Position numbers and translations under genes: made by a program. From Christensenella sp. UBA7588 (GTDB lineage Bacteria; Bacillota; Clostridia; Christensenellales; CAG-917), in contig DLKM01000020.1 in NCBI GenBank assembly GCA_002478945.1, positions 1 to 64,000 of the forward strand: 64,000 nucleotides of DNA. The letters are read 5' to 3'. A model generated the notes under the pieces. It ran no database searches, was not told where the DNA came from, and saw only the letters and a list, made by a program, of their open reading frames with translations. Shown here one piece after another: positions 28,028 through 37,232 of the stretch. The first letter of the stretch is position 1. Every line of letters starts with the position of its first letter.

Positions 28028-28104
28028 TCAATTAATAACTAACAAATTGGGAATATTCCATAACAACCTTTATTCCTAAGCAACTACCAAACTAAACACA
28101 CACA

Positions 28105-28128
28105 ATGCAAAGCGCGCGCGCTTTGCAT
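28105..28128. promoter_or_regulatory. 24-bp perfect palindrome before potA
   Basis: ATGCAAAGCGCG is followed at once by its exact complement. It lies 27 bases before the potA ATG, in a leader where one more CTAAAC half-site occurs at 28092-28097. It could be an operator, or an RNA hairpin that limits read-through from the regulator gene. No T-run follows. Confidence 0.6.
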
Positions 28129-28155
28129 ACAAGTTATCATCCCTGCGAGGTTAAT

Positions 28156-29802
28156 ATGACAAACAAAACACCTGTCGACAACATTATCGAATTGCGCAAC
28201 GTCTACAAAGAATACGACGGAAAGCAAGTTGTGAAAAACGCAAGTCTCACTATAAAAAGAGGCGAATTCGTTACGCTTTTAGGACCTTCCGGTTGCGGAA
28301 AAACCACCACTTTGCGTATGATTGCCGGTTTTGAAATGCCCACGAGCGGAAAAATCATTTTCAACGGCAAGGACATCACGGACACGCCTCCGCATCTTCG
28401 TCCCCTCAACACGGTGTTTCAACGCTACGCTTTGTTCCCGCATCTCAACGTATTCAACAATATTGCGTTCGGATTGAAACTCAAAGTCATTCCCAACGGC
28501 ACCAAAACCAACAAAAAAGGCGAAACGGTGCAACTTTTCAGAAAATACACCAAAGCAGAGATAAAAACGAAAGTCAACGACGCGCTTAAAATGGTCGACC
28601 TCGAAGATTACGGACACAGAAACGTATCTTCGCTCAGCGGCGGACAACAACAACGCGTCGCAATCGCTCGCGCGCTTGTCAACGAACCCGAAGTGTTGCT
28701 CCTCGACGAGCCTTTGGGCGCGCTCGACCTCAAAATGAGAAAAGATATGCAGCTCGAGCTTATGGATATGCACAAACGCCTCGGCATTACGTTTATTTAC
28801 GTCACGCACGACCAAGAAGAAGCACTTACGATGTCCGACAAAATCGTGGTTATGCGCCTTGGCGAAATTCAGCAAATTGCGTCTCCCGAAAAGGTATACG
28901 ACGAGCCTGCAAACGCTTTCGTTGCCGACTTTATCGGAGAAAGCACCATTCTTTCGGGCGTTATGCTCGAGGACTATAAAGTCGAGTTCTGCGACACGGT
29001 GTTCGAATGCGTGGATAAAGGCTTCAAGCACAACGAGCCTATCGACGTTATCATCCGCCCCGAGGACGTAAAAATCAAAAAGGTCGACGACAAAAAGACT
29101 ATCCTTACCGCCGAAGTGCTTTCATCGGTATTCAAGGGCGACCACTATCAGATTACCCTCCTCGCAAACGGAAACGAGATAGTCGCGCACGACACCGATA
29201 CATACGACATCGGCGAAACGGTTGGAATCTATATCAAGCCGTTTGATTTGCATATTATGCACAAAACTCGCATCATCAACGAAATCGACACGTTCATTAC
29301 GGGCGAAAACCTCGTGGAAATCTGCGGTACCGACTTTGAATTCAAGTCCGACATTCCGCAAGAGGAATTGCCTATCGACACGCCTGTCAAGGTCTCCGTC
29401 GACTTCGACGACGTGGAAATCCTCGACGACGAGGAGGACGGACAAATCGGCGCAACCGTGCTTTCGTCCATATATAAAGGCAGCTATTATCAAGCGATTC
29501 TTTCTACTGACGACCACTACATCTTCTTTGCCGATACGGACGACGATTGGCTGAAAGGAGACAGAGTCGGCATCAGAATCGCACCCGAAAAGATTATCAT
29601 CGAAAAACGTAATCAGGACGAAACCGTCCAAGAAAAAGTGGTCAAGGACGAAACTCTGACCGCCGAAGAACAAGCCGCAATCGAAGAAGCACGCACGCAG
29701 GAAGTCGAAAAATTCGACGCCGTGGAAGAAATTATTACCGAAGCGGAAGAAAAAGACTTGCAAAACGACTCCGACAATGTCAAGGAGGATGACGCAGAGT
29801 GA
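28156..29802 (+). CDS. potA: Spermidine/putrescine ABC ATPase, extended
   Basis: At 548 residues this is about 180 longer than normal PotA. The ATPase has Walker A GPSGCGKTT, a Q-loop in VFQRYALFPHL, signature LSGGQQQR and Walker B VLLLDEP. The C-terminal TOBE/MOI-like unit occurs twice: TAEVLSSVFKGDHYQ in the first copy and GATVLSSIYKGSYYQ in the second, each ending with a GIxIxPxxxxI strand. A roughly 60-residue acidic tail follows. The ATG after GCGAGGTTAAT is preferred over one 51 bases upstream that lies in the palindrome. Confidence 0.93.
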   Translation: MTNKTPVDNIIELRNVYKEYDGKQVVKNASLTIKRGEFVTLLGPSGCGKTTTLRMIAGFEMPTSGKIIFNGKDITDTPPHLRPLNTVFQRYALFPHLNVFNNIAFGLKLKVIPNGTKTNKKGETVQLFRKYTKAEIKTKVNDALKMVDLEDYGHRNVSSLSGGQQQRVAIARALVNEPEVLLLDEPLGALDLKMRKDMQLELMDMHKRLGITFIYVTHDQEEALTMSDKIVVMRLGEIQQIASPEKVYDEPANAFVADFIGESTILSGVMLEDYKVEFCDTVFECVDKGFKHNEPIDVIIRPEDVKIKKVDDKKTILTAEVLSSVFKGDHYQITLLANGNEIVAHDTDTYDIGETVGIYIKPFDLHIMHKTRIINEIDTFITGENLVEICGTDFEFKSDIPQEELPIDTPVKVSVDFDDVEILDDEEDGQIGATVLSSIYKGSYYQAILSTDDHYIFFADTDDDWLKGDRVGIRIAPEKIIIEKRNQDETVQEKVVKDETLTAEEQAAIEEARTQEVEKFDAVEEIITEAEEKDLQNDSDNVKEDDAE

Positions 29803-30599
29803 AAAAAATCGTTCGCAAAAAATTCAGATTGACGAAAAAGGCTTTCAGCGTTCCGTATATCCTTTTTCTCCTTCTGTTTGTCGTCGTTCCTCTCGTGCTT
29901 ATTTTGGTAAACGCGTTTTTGGACTCCGACAACAACCTCACGCTTGACAACTTCAAGGTGTTCTTCTCCTCGAAGTCAAGCCTCGTGGTTTTGGGCAATT
30001 CGTTGCTTGTGGGCGTGATAACGACCGCATTGTGCCTGATTATCGGCTATCCCGTCTCTTACATACTCTCAAAGTACTCGAGCGGCAGGATTCTCGTTTT
30101 GCTGTACGTCATTCCTATGGGCGTCAACTTCCTCATCCGCACTCTCGCGACGAAAGCGATTTTCATTGCTTTGGGCGTTGAACTCGGTATGGGTACGGTT
30201 ATATTCGGTATGGTATACAACTATCTGCCGTTTATGATTCTTCCTCTGCACACCACGCTTGCAGGCATCGACAAAAGCTATATCGAAGCGGCGCAAGACC
30301 TCGGAGCGGACAAGATGACGGTTTTCCTCAAAACCACGCTCCCGCTCTCGCTCAGCGGTATTTGCAGCGGAATCACGATGGTATTTATCCCCACCATTTC
30401 GACGTACGCAATATCCCAGTTGCTTTCAAACGGAAAGATTTTCTTGTTCGGCGACTCCATTCAGTTGAGCTTCGAGCAAGGTATGTACGGCGTAGGTTCG
30501 ATTATGAGTATCGTTATGCTTATATTCGTGCTTTTGTCCAACTTCGTAATGAACAAATTCAATCGCAACAGCAACGCTGTGAGGAGGTCGTTATGGTAA
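29799..30599 (+). CDS. potB: Spermidine/putrescine ABC permease PotB
   Basis: This 266-residue permease has six hydrophobic helices and the EAA loop YIEAAQDLGADKMTVFLKTT that docks with PotA. It starts with GTG overlapping the potA stop (GTGA), with AAGGAGG ten bases before it. Partner of PotC in the membrane pore. Confidence 0.93.
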   Translation: MKKIVRKKFRLTKKAFSVPYILFLLLFVVVPLVLILVNAFLDSDNNLTLDNFKVFFSSKSSLVVLGNSLLVGVITTALCLIIGYPVSYILSKYSSGRILVLLYVIPMGVNFLIRTLATKAIFIALGVELGMGTVIFGMVYNYLPFMILPLHTTLAGIDKSYIEAAQDLGADKMTVFLKTTLPLSLSGICSGITMVFIPTISTYAISQLLSNGKIFLFGDSIQLSFEQGMYGVGSIMSIVMLIFVLLSNFVMNKFNRNSNAVRRSLW

Positions 30600-31420
30600 A
30601 AGACAAAATCAGAGGCTTCTTTGAAAAGTTTTATCTTTTAATCGTGCTTGCCATACTCTATGCGCCAATCGTGCTGTTGATAATCTACTCGTTTTCCAAC
30701 AGTTCCAACTTCAACTTCGACAACGGATTCAGTTTCGAGGCATACGCTTCGATTTTCACGTCCGACAAGTCCCCCGAACTTTGGAAATCCGTTGCAAACA
30801 CGTTTATCATAGCAAGCATCTCCTCCGTCGTCGCGACGATTATGGGTACTTTTGCTTCGATAGGAATATTCAACCTCGGCAAGCGTATGCGCAGAGTCGT
30901 GGAAAACGTCAACCAATTTCCCATCATCAACAGCGAAATCGTTATGGCTGTTTCAATGATGGTATTCTTCGTGACGTTCGCATTCCCCGAAGGTTATCTG
31001 CGCCTCATTATCGCGCACATAGCGTTCTGCACTCCGTACGTCGTACTCAGCGTTCTTCCCAAGCTCGAATCTATGGACCCCAACGTTTACGAAGCTGCGC
31101 TCGACCTCGGCGCAAATCCTTTCAAAGCGATGACCAAGGTGCTTATCCCCATAATCACTCCCGGCATCGTGAGCGGATTCGTAATGGCGTTCGTAATGTC
31201 TATGGACGACTTTATCATCACTCAGATAAACAAAGGCGCGGCAACGGGCATCAACACCCTGTCGACGTTTATCTATTCCGACGCGCGCGTTCAAGGTCTC
31301 GAACCGTTCTGGTATGCGATATTCTCGATTATATTCGTAATCGTACTTGCGGCGGTGCTTTCGGTAAATCTCGTGAAAATCTCGCGTGAAAAGAAAAAGG
31401 ACAAGGAGGCGGCACAATGA
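30593..31420 (+). CDS. potC: Spermidine/putrescine ABC permease PotC
   Basis: This 275-residue permease has the EAA loop YEAALDLGANPFKAMTKV and six helices. GAGGAGG lies inside the end of potB and the ATG overlaps potB by seven bases. A longer frame extends into potB but would start in an antisense-like Arg-rich stretch and is rejected. Confidence 0.92.
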   Translation: MVKDKIRGFFEKFYLLIVLAILYAPIVLLIIYSFSNSSNFNFDNGFSFEAYASIFTSDKSPELWKSVANTFIIASISSVVATIMGTFASIGIFNLGKRMRRVVENVNQFPIINSEIVMAVSMMVFFVTFAFPEGYLRLIIAHIAFCTPYVVLSVLPKLESMDPNVYEAALDLGANPFKAMTKVLIPIITPGIVSGFVMAFVMSMDDFIITQINKGAATGINTLSTFIYSDARVQGLEPFWYAIFSIIFVIVLAAVLSVNLVKISREKKKDKEAAQ

Positions 31421-32901
31421 AACGTATCGTAAAACTGATTCTGACGTTAGTCATTTTCTCCTGCGTGCTTTTGCCTACTCTCGTTGCCTGCGATAAGGAA
31501 TCGTCAGGCGGCACGTCGAGCGGAGACCGTCTCGTGATTTACAACTGGGAGGACTATATCGACAGCGAGAGAAACGACGGCAAAACGCTTCTCGACGAAT
31601 TTGCCGATTATTACAAGGACAAAACGGGTCGTTCGCTCGAAATCGTTTACACCACTTTCGATACCAACGAAACGATGATGACCAAAGTCCTCAAAGGCGA
31701 CGCAAACGTGGATTTGATATGCCCGAGCGAGTACGCGATTCAAAAACTTATGGTTGCGGGTTGTTTGCTCAATCACAAAGACATAAAAGCAGAAATTCAA
31801 GCCGATTTGACCAAATACGATATTTCACTTGACGCAATGAGCAGTTTAAGCGAAGAATCTGGCAAATGGGGCAATATAGACCCCGATATTATGAACGCGA
31901 TTTCCGACAACTTCAGCCAAGTGCAGACAAAGAGCGGAAAGGTTTGCGATATGACCGAATATATGGTGCCGTATATGTGCGGTACGCTCGGAATTCTGTA
32001 CAACACTTCCGTCGTAACGAGAGAAGAACTCGAAGAATACGGCTGGGGCGTGCTTTGGAACGTGCAACAAAACGAGCGTCTCGAAAATAAGATACTTATG
32101 AAGGACAGCGTGCGCGACACATACGCCGCCGCAATCTTCTATATGTACGAATACGACACCAAACACGGCACGAATTTCTTGCCCGAAAAATACAAGAACT
32201 ACACCGTTCAACAACTCATCGACTGCACGGACGACGAAATGGTTGCGGCGGCAGAAAAAGTGCTTACCGCTCAAAGAGAACACATCTCGGGTTATGAAGT
32301 CGACTTCGGCAAAGACGATATGATAAACGAAATCGTTTACGCCGACTTCGCTTGGAGCGGAGACGCGCTTTGGGCAATCGAAGAAGGCGGACAGAACGAT
32401 GACGGCGAGGATATGCTCGCCTATTACGTTCCCCCGATTGCAAGCAACATCTGGTACGACGGTTGGTGCATTCCAACGAGCGTAAACAACAAACTTGCCG
32501 CAATGATGTTTATAGACTATATGTGCAGTCCTATGAGTTCTATTCGCAACTCCGTGGCAATCGGCTACACTTCAGCGGCGGACAAAAATTTGCTTAAAGC
32601 GGACCAAGACGTTCTTCAGTACCTCATCGACTGCGAGTATATCGATGATTTTGACGACGAAAGTTACTTCGAGAACGAAGGACGTTATCCCGTTATCGAC
32701 GAATCGCTCGGCGTTATGAAAGACTTCGGCGACCGTAACGACGTGGTCGTCAATATGTGGCAAAGAGCAAAATCCGGCGCAACGGTAGACGTCAACCTCT
32801 GGTACGTCATACTTGCGATAGTCGGAGCAATCGGACTCTGCCTCGGCGTGTACTTTACCGTGCAGGCACTCAAACGCAGACCGAGAAAACTCAAACAATA
32901 A
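31417..32901 (+). CDS. potD: Polyamine-binding lipoprotein PotD with C-terminal anchor
   Basis: This 494-residue PotD-family protein has a lipobox (LVAC, Cys25). YNWEDYID near residue 40 and WSGDALWAIEE near 330 are typical of spermidine/putrescine binders. It is roughly 140 residues longer than usual. The extra part includes a hydrophobic helix near residues 460-483 (LWYVILAIVGAIGLCLGVYF) followed by a basic end. So it would be fixed to the membrane at both ends, unlike normal PotD. ATGA overlaps potC. Confidence 0.9.
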   Translation: MKRIVKLILTLVIFSCVLLPTLVACDKESSGGTSSGDRLVIYNWEDYIDSERNDGKTLLDEFADYYKDKTGRSLEIVYTTFDTNETMMTKVLKGDANVDLICPSEYAIQKLMVAGCLLNHKDIKAEIQADLTKYDISLDAMSSLSEESGKWGNIDPDIMNAISDNFSQVQTKSGKVCDMTEYMVPYMCGTLGILYNTSVVTREELEEYGWGVLWNVQQNERLENKILMKDSVRDTYAAAIFYMYEYDTKHGTNFLPEKYKNYTVQQLIDCTDDEMVAAAEKVLTAQREHISGYEVDFGKDDMINEIVYADFAWSGDALWAIEEGGQNDDGEDMLAYYVPPIASNIWYDGWCIPTSVNNKLAAMMFIDYMCSPMSSIRNSVAIGYTSAADKNLLKADQDVLQYLIDCEYIDDFDDESYFENEGRYPVIDESLGVMKDFGDRNDVVVNMWQRAKSGATVDVNLWYVILAIVGAIGLCLGVYFTVQALKRRPRKLKQ

Positions 32902-32929
32902 GCAAAACCGAAATAGAAAGGCGATAATT

Positions 32930-34111
32930 ATGAAATTCGTACGAAAACTCTTTGTAAAAGACTATCAGGATACGAAAAATCCGAAAGTGCGCTTCCGCTA
33001 CGGCTTGTCCGCGGGTATTTTCGGCATTATAACCAACGCCTTGCTATTCGCTTTCAAACTTGCCGTCGGACTTATCGGAAACAGTATAACGATTATCGCG
33101 GACGCAATCAACAACCTGTCGGACGCAGGCAGCAGCGTCGTTACGCTCGTCGGTTTCAAACTTTCGAGCGCACCGCCCGACAAGGACCACCCGTTCGGAC
33201 ACGCAAGGTACGAATATATCACTTCACTTCTCGTGTCCGTCGTCGTACTGCTTATCGGCGTGTTGCTTTTCAAATCTTCAATCGAAAAATGCATTACGCC
33301 CGAACAAGTTACCGTCAACGTCTACACATACGTCGTTTTGAGCGTCGCAATCGTACTGAAACTGGTGCAAATGCTCATATATCTCGATTTTGCGAAAGCA
33401 ATCAACAGCGGCGCGCTCAAAGCGTCTGCGGCAGACAGTCGCAACGACGTGTTGACCACCCTTGCCGTTTTGATTTCCACAATCGTCATCGACGTTGCGG
33501 GAGACAAAATCAGCCCGAAAGTAAGCGTGGACGGAATTATGGGTATCGCGGTTTCGGTGTTCATAATCGTGTCGAGCATTTTGTTGCTCAAAGAGTCGAT
33601 GTCCCCCATTCTCGGCGAAAAACCGCCGAAAGAACTTGTGGATAAACTCACGGCAAAGATTTTGTCCTACGACGGCGTTATCGGAGTTCACGACCTCGTC
33701 GTGCATAGTTACGGAGAAAATCATTGCTTCGTCGTTGCGCACGTCGAAGTGCCTGCCAACGTGGAAATAACCAAGAGTCACGACATCATCGACAACATCG
33801 AACACGACTTTTGGAATGAGATGCACATACGCCTCAATATCCATATGGACCCCGTCGATACGGAAAACGCAGACCTTGCCATATTGAAAATCCGTGCGGA
33901 AAAGGCTCTCGCCTCTCTTGACGAAAATCTGTCCTTGCACGATTTCAGACTGGTCAGCGGAGAAACGCACACCAACGTTCTTTTTGACGTTGTTATCCCC
34001 TTCGATTGCAAAATCACGCTTTCGGACGTGAAAGCCGCAATGGAAAAAGAATTTGAAAACGACGACACAAAGTATTTCTTTATAATCGACGTTGACAGAA
34101 AGATGTCCTAA
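32930..34111 (+). CDS. Cation diffusion facilitator transporter
   Basis: This 393-residue metal exporter has helices 1-6 in residues 25-230 with the metal site DAINNLSDAGSS on helix 2 and a DSRNDV-type motif (AADSRNDVLTT) on helix 5. The cytosolic ZT-dimer domain follows (GVIGVHDLVVHSYG). The C-terminus is extended by about 90 residues with a second ferredoxin-like segment. Likely exports Zn, Mn or Fe. Starts 28 bases after potD; AAAGGCG precedes the ATG, so it may be read through with pot. Confidence 0.9.
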   Translation: MKFVRKLFVKDYQDTKNPKVRFRYGLSAGIFGIITNALLFAFKLAVGLIGNSITIIADAINNLSDAGSSVVTLVGFKLSSAPPDKDHPFGHARYEYITSLLVSVVVLLIGVLLFKSSIEKCITPEQVTVNVYTYVVLSVAIVLKLVQMLIYLDFAKAINSGALKASAADSRNDVLTTLAVLISTIVIDVAGDKISPKVSVDGIMGIAVSVFIIVSSILLLKESMSPILGEKPPKELVDKLTAKILSYDGVIGVHDLVVHSYGENHCFVVAHVEVPANVEITKSHDIIDNIEHDFWNEMHIRLNIHMDPVDTENADLAILKIRAEKALASLDENLSLHDFRLVSGETHTNVLFDVVIPFDCKITLSDVKAAMEKEFENDDTKYFFIIDVDRKMS

Positions 34112-34114
34112 AGG

Positions 34115-34143
34115 TTGCTCTTTTTCGCTTTCGGTGCTATTAT
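34115..34143 (+). promoter_or_regulatory. Promoter of yhbY
   Basis: TTGCTC (34115-34120), 17 bases and TATTAT (34138-34143) lie between the CDF gene and yhbY. Confidence 0.5.
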
Positions 34144-34172
34144 ACAAAAGCAATAACTCAAAGAGGTAAAAT

Positions 34173-34466
34173 ATGATTACGAGTTCACAACGCGCGCGCC
34201 TTCGCAGTATGGCGCAACAAATAAATCCAATCTTCCAAATCGGCAAAAACGGAATCGGAGACAATCAGATTCTCGACATATCCCTTGCGCTCGATTTGCA
34301 CGAGCTTGTCAAAATATCCGTTCTCCGCAATGCGGAAACAGACGCAAAAACCGTTTTGAACGCAATTTGCGGACTGACGGGTGCGGAACCCGTAACCGCA
34401 ATCGGCAATAAAGTGGTCATTTACAGACGTTCTCCGCGCGACGACATAGAACATATCGAGATTTAA
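34173..34466 (+). CDS. yhbY: YhbY-family RNA-binding protein
   Basis: This 97-residue CRM-domain protein has the core loop QIGKNGIGDN and an IYRRSPRD end. YhbY binds pre-50S ribosomal particles. It follows AAAGAGGTAAAAT. A tiny acidic gene starts one base after its stop. Confidence 0.93.
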   Translation: MITSSQRARLRSMAQQINPIFQIGKNGIGDNQILDISLALDLHELVKISVLRNAETDAKTVLNAICGLTGAEPVTAIGNKVVIYRRSPRDDIEHIEI

Positions 34467-34467
34467 T

Positions 34468-34650
34468 ATGGATTACGAAAAAGCAAAGCTCACGCCTATC
34501 AACGAAGTCGAGGACGACTCCCCCTCCTCCGAAGCGAAAAAAGCCGCGAGAGAGGAATTGAAACGTCATCGCAACGAAACTCAACGCTACAAACAAAAGT
34601 ATTTCGAATTTTACGACGACGTAAAAATCAACCACCGAGAAGATTGGTAA
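34468..34650 (+). CDS. Small hydrophilic protein of unknown function
   Basis: At 60 residues, acidic at the start and rich in Lys, Arg and Glu after residue 20, it should be mostly helical (KKAAREELKRHRNETQRYKQ). There is no own ribosome site; the ATG is two bases past the yhbY stop, so translation is probably coupled. A terminator follows at once, supporting it as the last gene of a yhbY operon. Confidence 0.6.
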   Translation: MDYEKAKLTPINEVEDDSPSSEAKKAAREELKRHRNETQRYKQKYFEFYDDVKINHREDW

Positions 34651-34660
34651 AAACGGTATG

Positions 34661-34687
34661 AAAAAAGCACTCGAAAGAGTGCTTTTT
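34661..34687. terminator. Bidirectional terminator
   Basis: GCACTC-GAAA-GAGTGC (34667-34682) has A6 before and T5 after. It ends the yhbY pair and the convergent phosphodiesterase gene. Confidence 0.9.
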
Positions 34688-34699
34688 GTTTTGTGTTTT

Positions 34700-35257
34700 T
34701 CAAATATTCGCTTCCGCTACGGTTTTGTCGCCCTCGAGAGTTTTGATTGTGACGCCGTGTTCTTCGAGTATCGCATACGAACGGTCGACGCCCTCGGGAG
34801 AAAGCCCGATTGCGCCTACGCAAACGTAAATCACACCGTCTTTTTGCAATATCGACGGTCTGTGAAAATGTCCGTAAAACACGATGTCTCCCTCTTTTGC
34901 GTCAACGGGCGGCAAGTCGGGGTTGCATTTATGTCCGTGCGTAAAATACACCTTGCGACCGTACCACTCGATGCTGAAATCTCCGCCAATCGGAAAATCG
35001 CTTATCATTTGGTCTACTTCGCTGTCGCAGTTGCCCTTTATAACGGTTATAAACGACTTGGAAGCGTTGAGAAATTCCGCAACTTTCATCGGCGCGTATC
35101 CCTCGGGAAACGGATTGCGCGGACCGTGATTGTAAATATCTCCGAGCAACACGACTTTCGCATCGGAATGCTCTGCTCTGTAATCGTTGACTATATGCAA
35201 AAATCTTTCTATGTTCGCGCTTGAACCGTGAATATCAGAACCTATAAATATACGCAT
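34700..35257 (-). CDS. yfcE: YfcE-type metallophosphodiesterase
   Basis: This 185-residue calcineurin-like phosphodiesterase has all metal motifs: GSDIHGS, GDIYNHGPRN, KGNCD, FTHGHKC and YGHFHRP. YfcE-like enzymes cleave model phosphodiesters; the natural substrate is uncertain. AAGGAGGC precedes the ATG and a TTGACT/TATACT promoter lies upstream. Confidence 0.9.
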   Translation of the reverse strand: MRIFIGSDIHGSSANIERFLHIVNDYRAEHSDAKVVLLGDIYNHGPRNPFPEGYAPMKVAEFLNASKSFITVIKGNCDSEVDQMISDFPIGGDFSIEWYGRKVYFTHGHKCNPDLPPVDAKEGDIVFYGHFHRPSILQKDGVIYVCVGAIGLSPEGVDRSYAILEEHGVTIKTLEGDKTVAEANI

Positions 35258-35283
35258 CGTTTGCCTCCTTAAGGTCTATAAGG

Positions 35284-35372
35284 AGTATATCACAGTCTCG
35301 GCGCATAAGTCAAAAGTTATATCGTTTTTTTGCGTATTAGCTATTGTCGTGCGTTACTAATTGTGTTATACT
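35284..35372. promoter_or_regulatory. Divergent promoters for yfcE and the GH2 gene
   Basis: Minus strand: TTGACT (35308-35313), 18 bases, TATACT (35284-35289). Plus strand: TTGTCG (35344-35349), 17 bases, TATACT (35367-35372). Confidence 0.65.
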
Positions 35373-35397
35373 GTTATATATCTTTTTGGAGGAAAAT

Positions 35398-37158
35398 ATG
35401 AAAACTATCAGACTTCGCACACCATTTGAAGTAGGTTCCACTCCGCTTTCGGAGTATCCGCGTCCGCAATTTGCAAGAGACAGCTACGTCACGCTCAACG
35501 GCGAGTGGGATTACGCAATCTTGCGCAAAAGTGAAAAATTCGACGGCAAATATCAAGGCAAAATTCTCGTTCCGTTTTCTCCGGAATCCCTTCTTTCGGG
35601 ACTTCCCGAAGGTACGAGAGTCACTCCGTCCGACGTTCTTTACTATCATCGCACGTTCACGCTCGAACCTTCTTTCGTAAAAGCGCACACGGTCATTCAT
35701 TTCGACGCTGTCGATATGATATGCGAGGTCAGACTCAACGGCGTTTCCGTGGGCGAACATATCGGCGGTTACGTTCCGTTTTCTCTTGACGTTTCTTCCG
35801 TCGTAAAAGCAGGCGAAAACGTCGTAGAACTTGTCGTTACCGACCCTTGCGATACAAAGTATCACACTCACGCAAAACAATCGTCCAAACCGGGCGGAAT
35901 CTGGTACACTCCGCAATCGGGCATCTGGCAAAGCGTATGGCTCGAGAGTATGGACGAAGTATATCTCAAAGACGTTACAATCGTCCCCGACATCGACCAC
36001 GACACGATAAACTTCAAATTCGATAAATCCGCAAACGAACCCGTCGACGTCATCATTATGGACGGCACGGAGGCAATCTACAGCGGCCGTTTCGACGGAG
36101 ATACCGCGTCTATAAAACTCGACAAGTACGAGCTTTGGTCTCCCGAAAATCCGAAACTCTACGACGTCGCTTTCAAAATCGGAAACGACATCGTGAAATC
36201 TTACTTCGGTATGCGCAAATTCAGTTGGGTCATCGACTCGAAGGGCTACAAGCGTATGGGACTCAACAACAAGCCGTATTTCCACACGGGTTTGCTCGAC
36301 CAAGGTTATTGGTCCGACGGTATGCTCACGCCTCCCTCCAACGCCGCGCTCGAATGGGACGTAAAAATGGTCAAATCGATGGGCTTCAATATGTTGCGTA
36401 AACATATCAAAATCGAGCCGCTCCGTTGGTACTATCATTGCGACAAAGAGGGTATTCTCGTGTGGCAAGATATGGTCAGCGGCGGAAGCAAATACAATCT
36501 GTTCTACATAGGTTTGCTTGCAACCGTGTTCGAATATCACATCAAAGACAACAACGAGTCCGGTTACAGAAAACTCGCACGCGCCGACAAAGAAGGCAGA
36601 GACGAATTTGAAAGAGAACTCAGAGTCACTATGAATCATCTCAAAAACGTCGTTTCTCTCGCGGTATGGGTACCCTTCAACGAAGGTTGGGGACAATTCG
36701 ATTCCGTTCGCATCACAAAAGAGATGAAAGCAATCGACCCCACCCGCCTTATCGACAGCGTAAGCGGTTGGAACGACCAAGGCAAAGGCACTTCCGACAC
36801 AAAGAGTTTGCACATCTACTTCAAGCCGATTTTCGTTCCCAAAAAAGACGACCGTTGCTATGTGCTTAGCGAGTTCGGCGGATACGCAATCAAGACCGAA
36901 GGACATATGTACAGCCCCAACAATCAATTCGGCTATCGCATCTACAAAAAGCCCGAGACGATTGCGGCGGCAATCAAGAAGTTGTACGAAACCAAAATCG
37001 TTCCCAAAATCGACAAAGGTTTGTCCGCTTGCGTCTACACCGAAGTGAGCGACGTCGAACAAGAAATGAACGGTCTCGTTACCTATGACAGAAAAGTCAT
37101 CAAGGTACCTGTCGATTTGATGCGCGACATCAACAAACAACTCGTTATCAAAGATTAA
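35398..37158 (+). CDS. Glycoside hydrolase family 2 enzyme
   Basis: This 586-residue GH2 protein has a sugar-binding jelly roll at the N-terminus (YYHRTFTLEP, then VRLNGVSVGEH-like), an immunoglobulin-like middle, and a TIM barrel with acid/base Glu in VPFNEGWGQFD and probable nucleophile Glu in VLSEFGGYA. No signal peptide, so it acts on imported sugars. The Asn-x-Lys motif of true beta-glucuronidases is not seen. Beta-galactosidase, mannosidase or another specificity is possible. TTTTTGGAGG precedes the ATG. Confidence 0.9.
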   Translation: MKTIRLRTPFEVGSTPLSEYPRPQFARDSYVTLNGEWDYAILRKSEKFDGKYQGKILVPFSPESLLSGLPEGTRVTPSDVLYYHRTFTLEPSFVKAHTVIHFDAVDMICEVRLNGVSVGEHIGGYVPFSLDVSSVVKAGENVVELVVTDPCDTKYHTHAKQSSKPGGIWYTPQSGIWQSVWLESMDEVYLKDVTIVPDIDHDTINFKFDKSANEPVDVIIMDGTEAIYSGRFDGDTASIKLDKYELWSPENPKLYDVAFKIGNDIVKSYFGMRKFSWVIDSKGYKRMGLNNKPYFHTGLLDQGYWSDGMLTPPSNAALEWDVKMVKSMGFNMLRKHIKIEPLRWYYHCDKEGILVWQDMVSGGSKYNLFYIGLLATVFEYHIKDNNESGYRKLARADKEGRDEFERELRVTMNHLKNVVSLAVWVPFNEGWGQFDSVRITKEMKAIDPTRLIDSVSGWNDQGKGTSDTKSLHIYFKPIFVPKKDDRCYVLSEFGGYAIKTEGHMYSPNNQFGYRIYKKPETIAAAIKKLYETKIVPKIDKGLSACVYTEVSDVEQEMNGLVTYDRKVIKVPVDLMRDINKQLVIKD

Positions 37159-37173
37159 TATAACAAAACGACG

Positions 37174-37202
37174 CTTTACACTTGCATATCGCAGGTGTAA
37201 AG
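37174..37202. terminator. 12-bp hairpin between GH2 gene and thyA
   Basis: CTTTACACTTGC and GCAGGTGTAAAG pair with one G-T wobble around a five-base loop. No T-run follows, so it may be a processing or attenuating hairpin rather than a terminator. Confidence 0.5.
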
Positions 37203-37232
37203 TGCCGATTATACACAAAAGGCGCAAAAACT

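Noticed and set aside
30362..30592. Longer potC start inside potB
   Set aside because: It would add 77 Arg/His-rich residues translated out of frame from potB. The ATG at 30593 has a strong ribosome site.
35374..37227. 617-codon open frame opposite the GH2 gene
   Set aside because: Mirror frame of a gene with intact catalytic motifs. No motif, no ribosome site.
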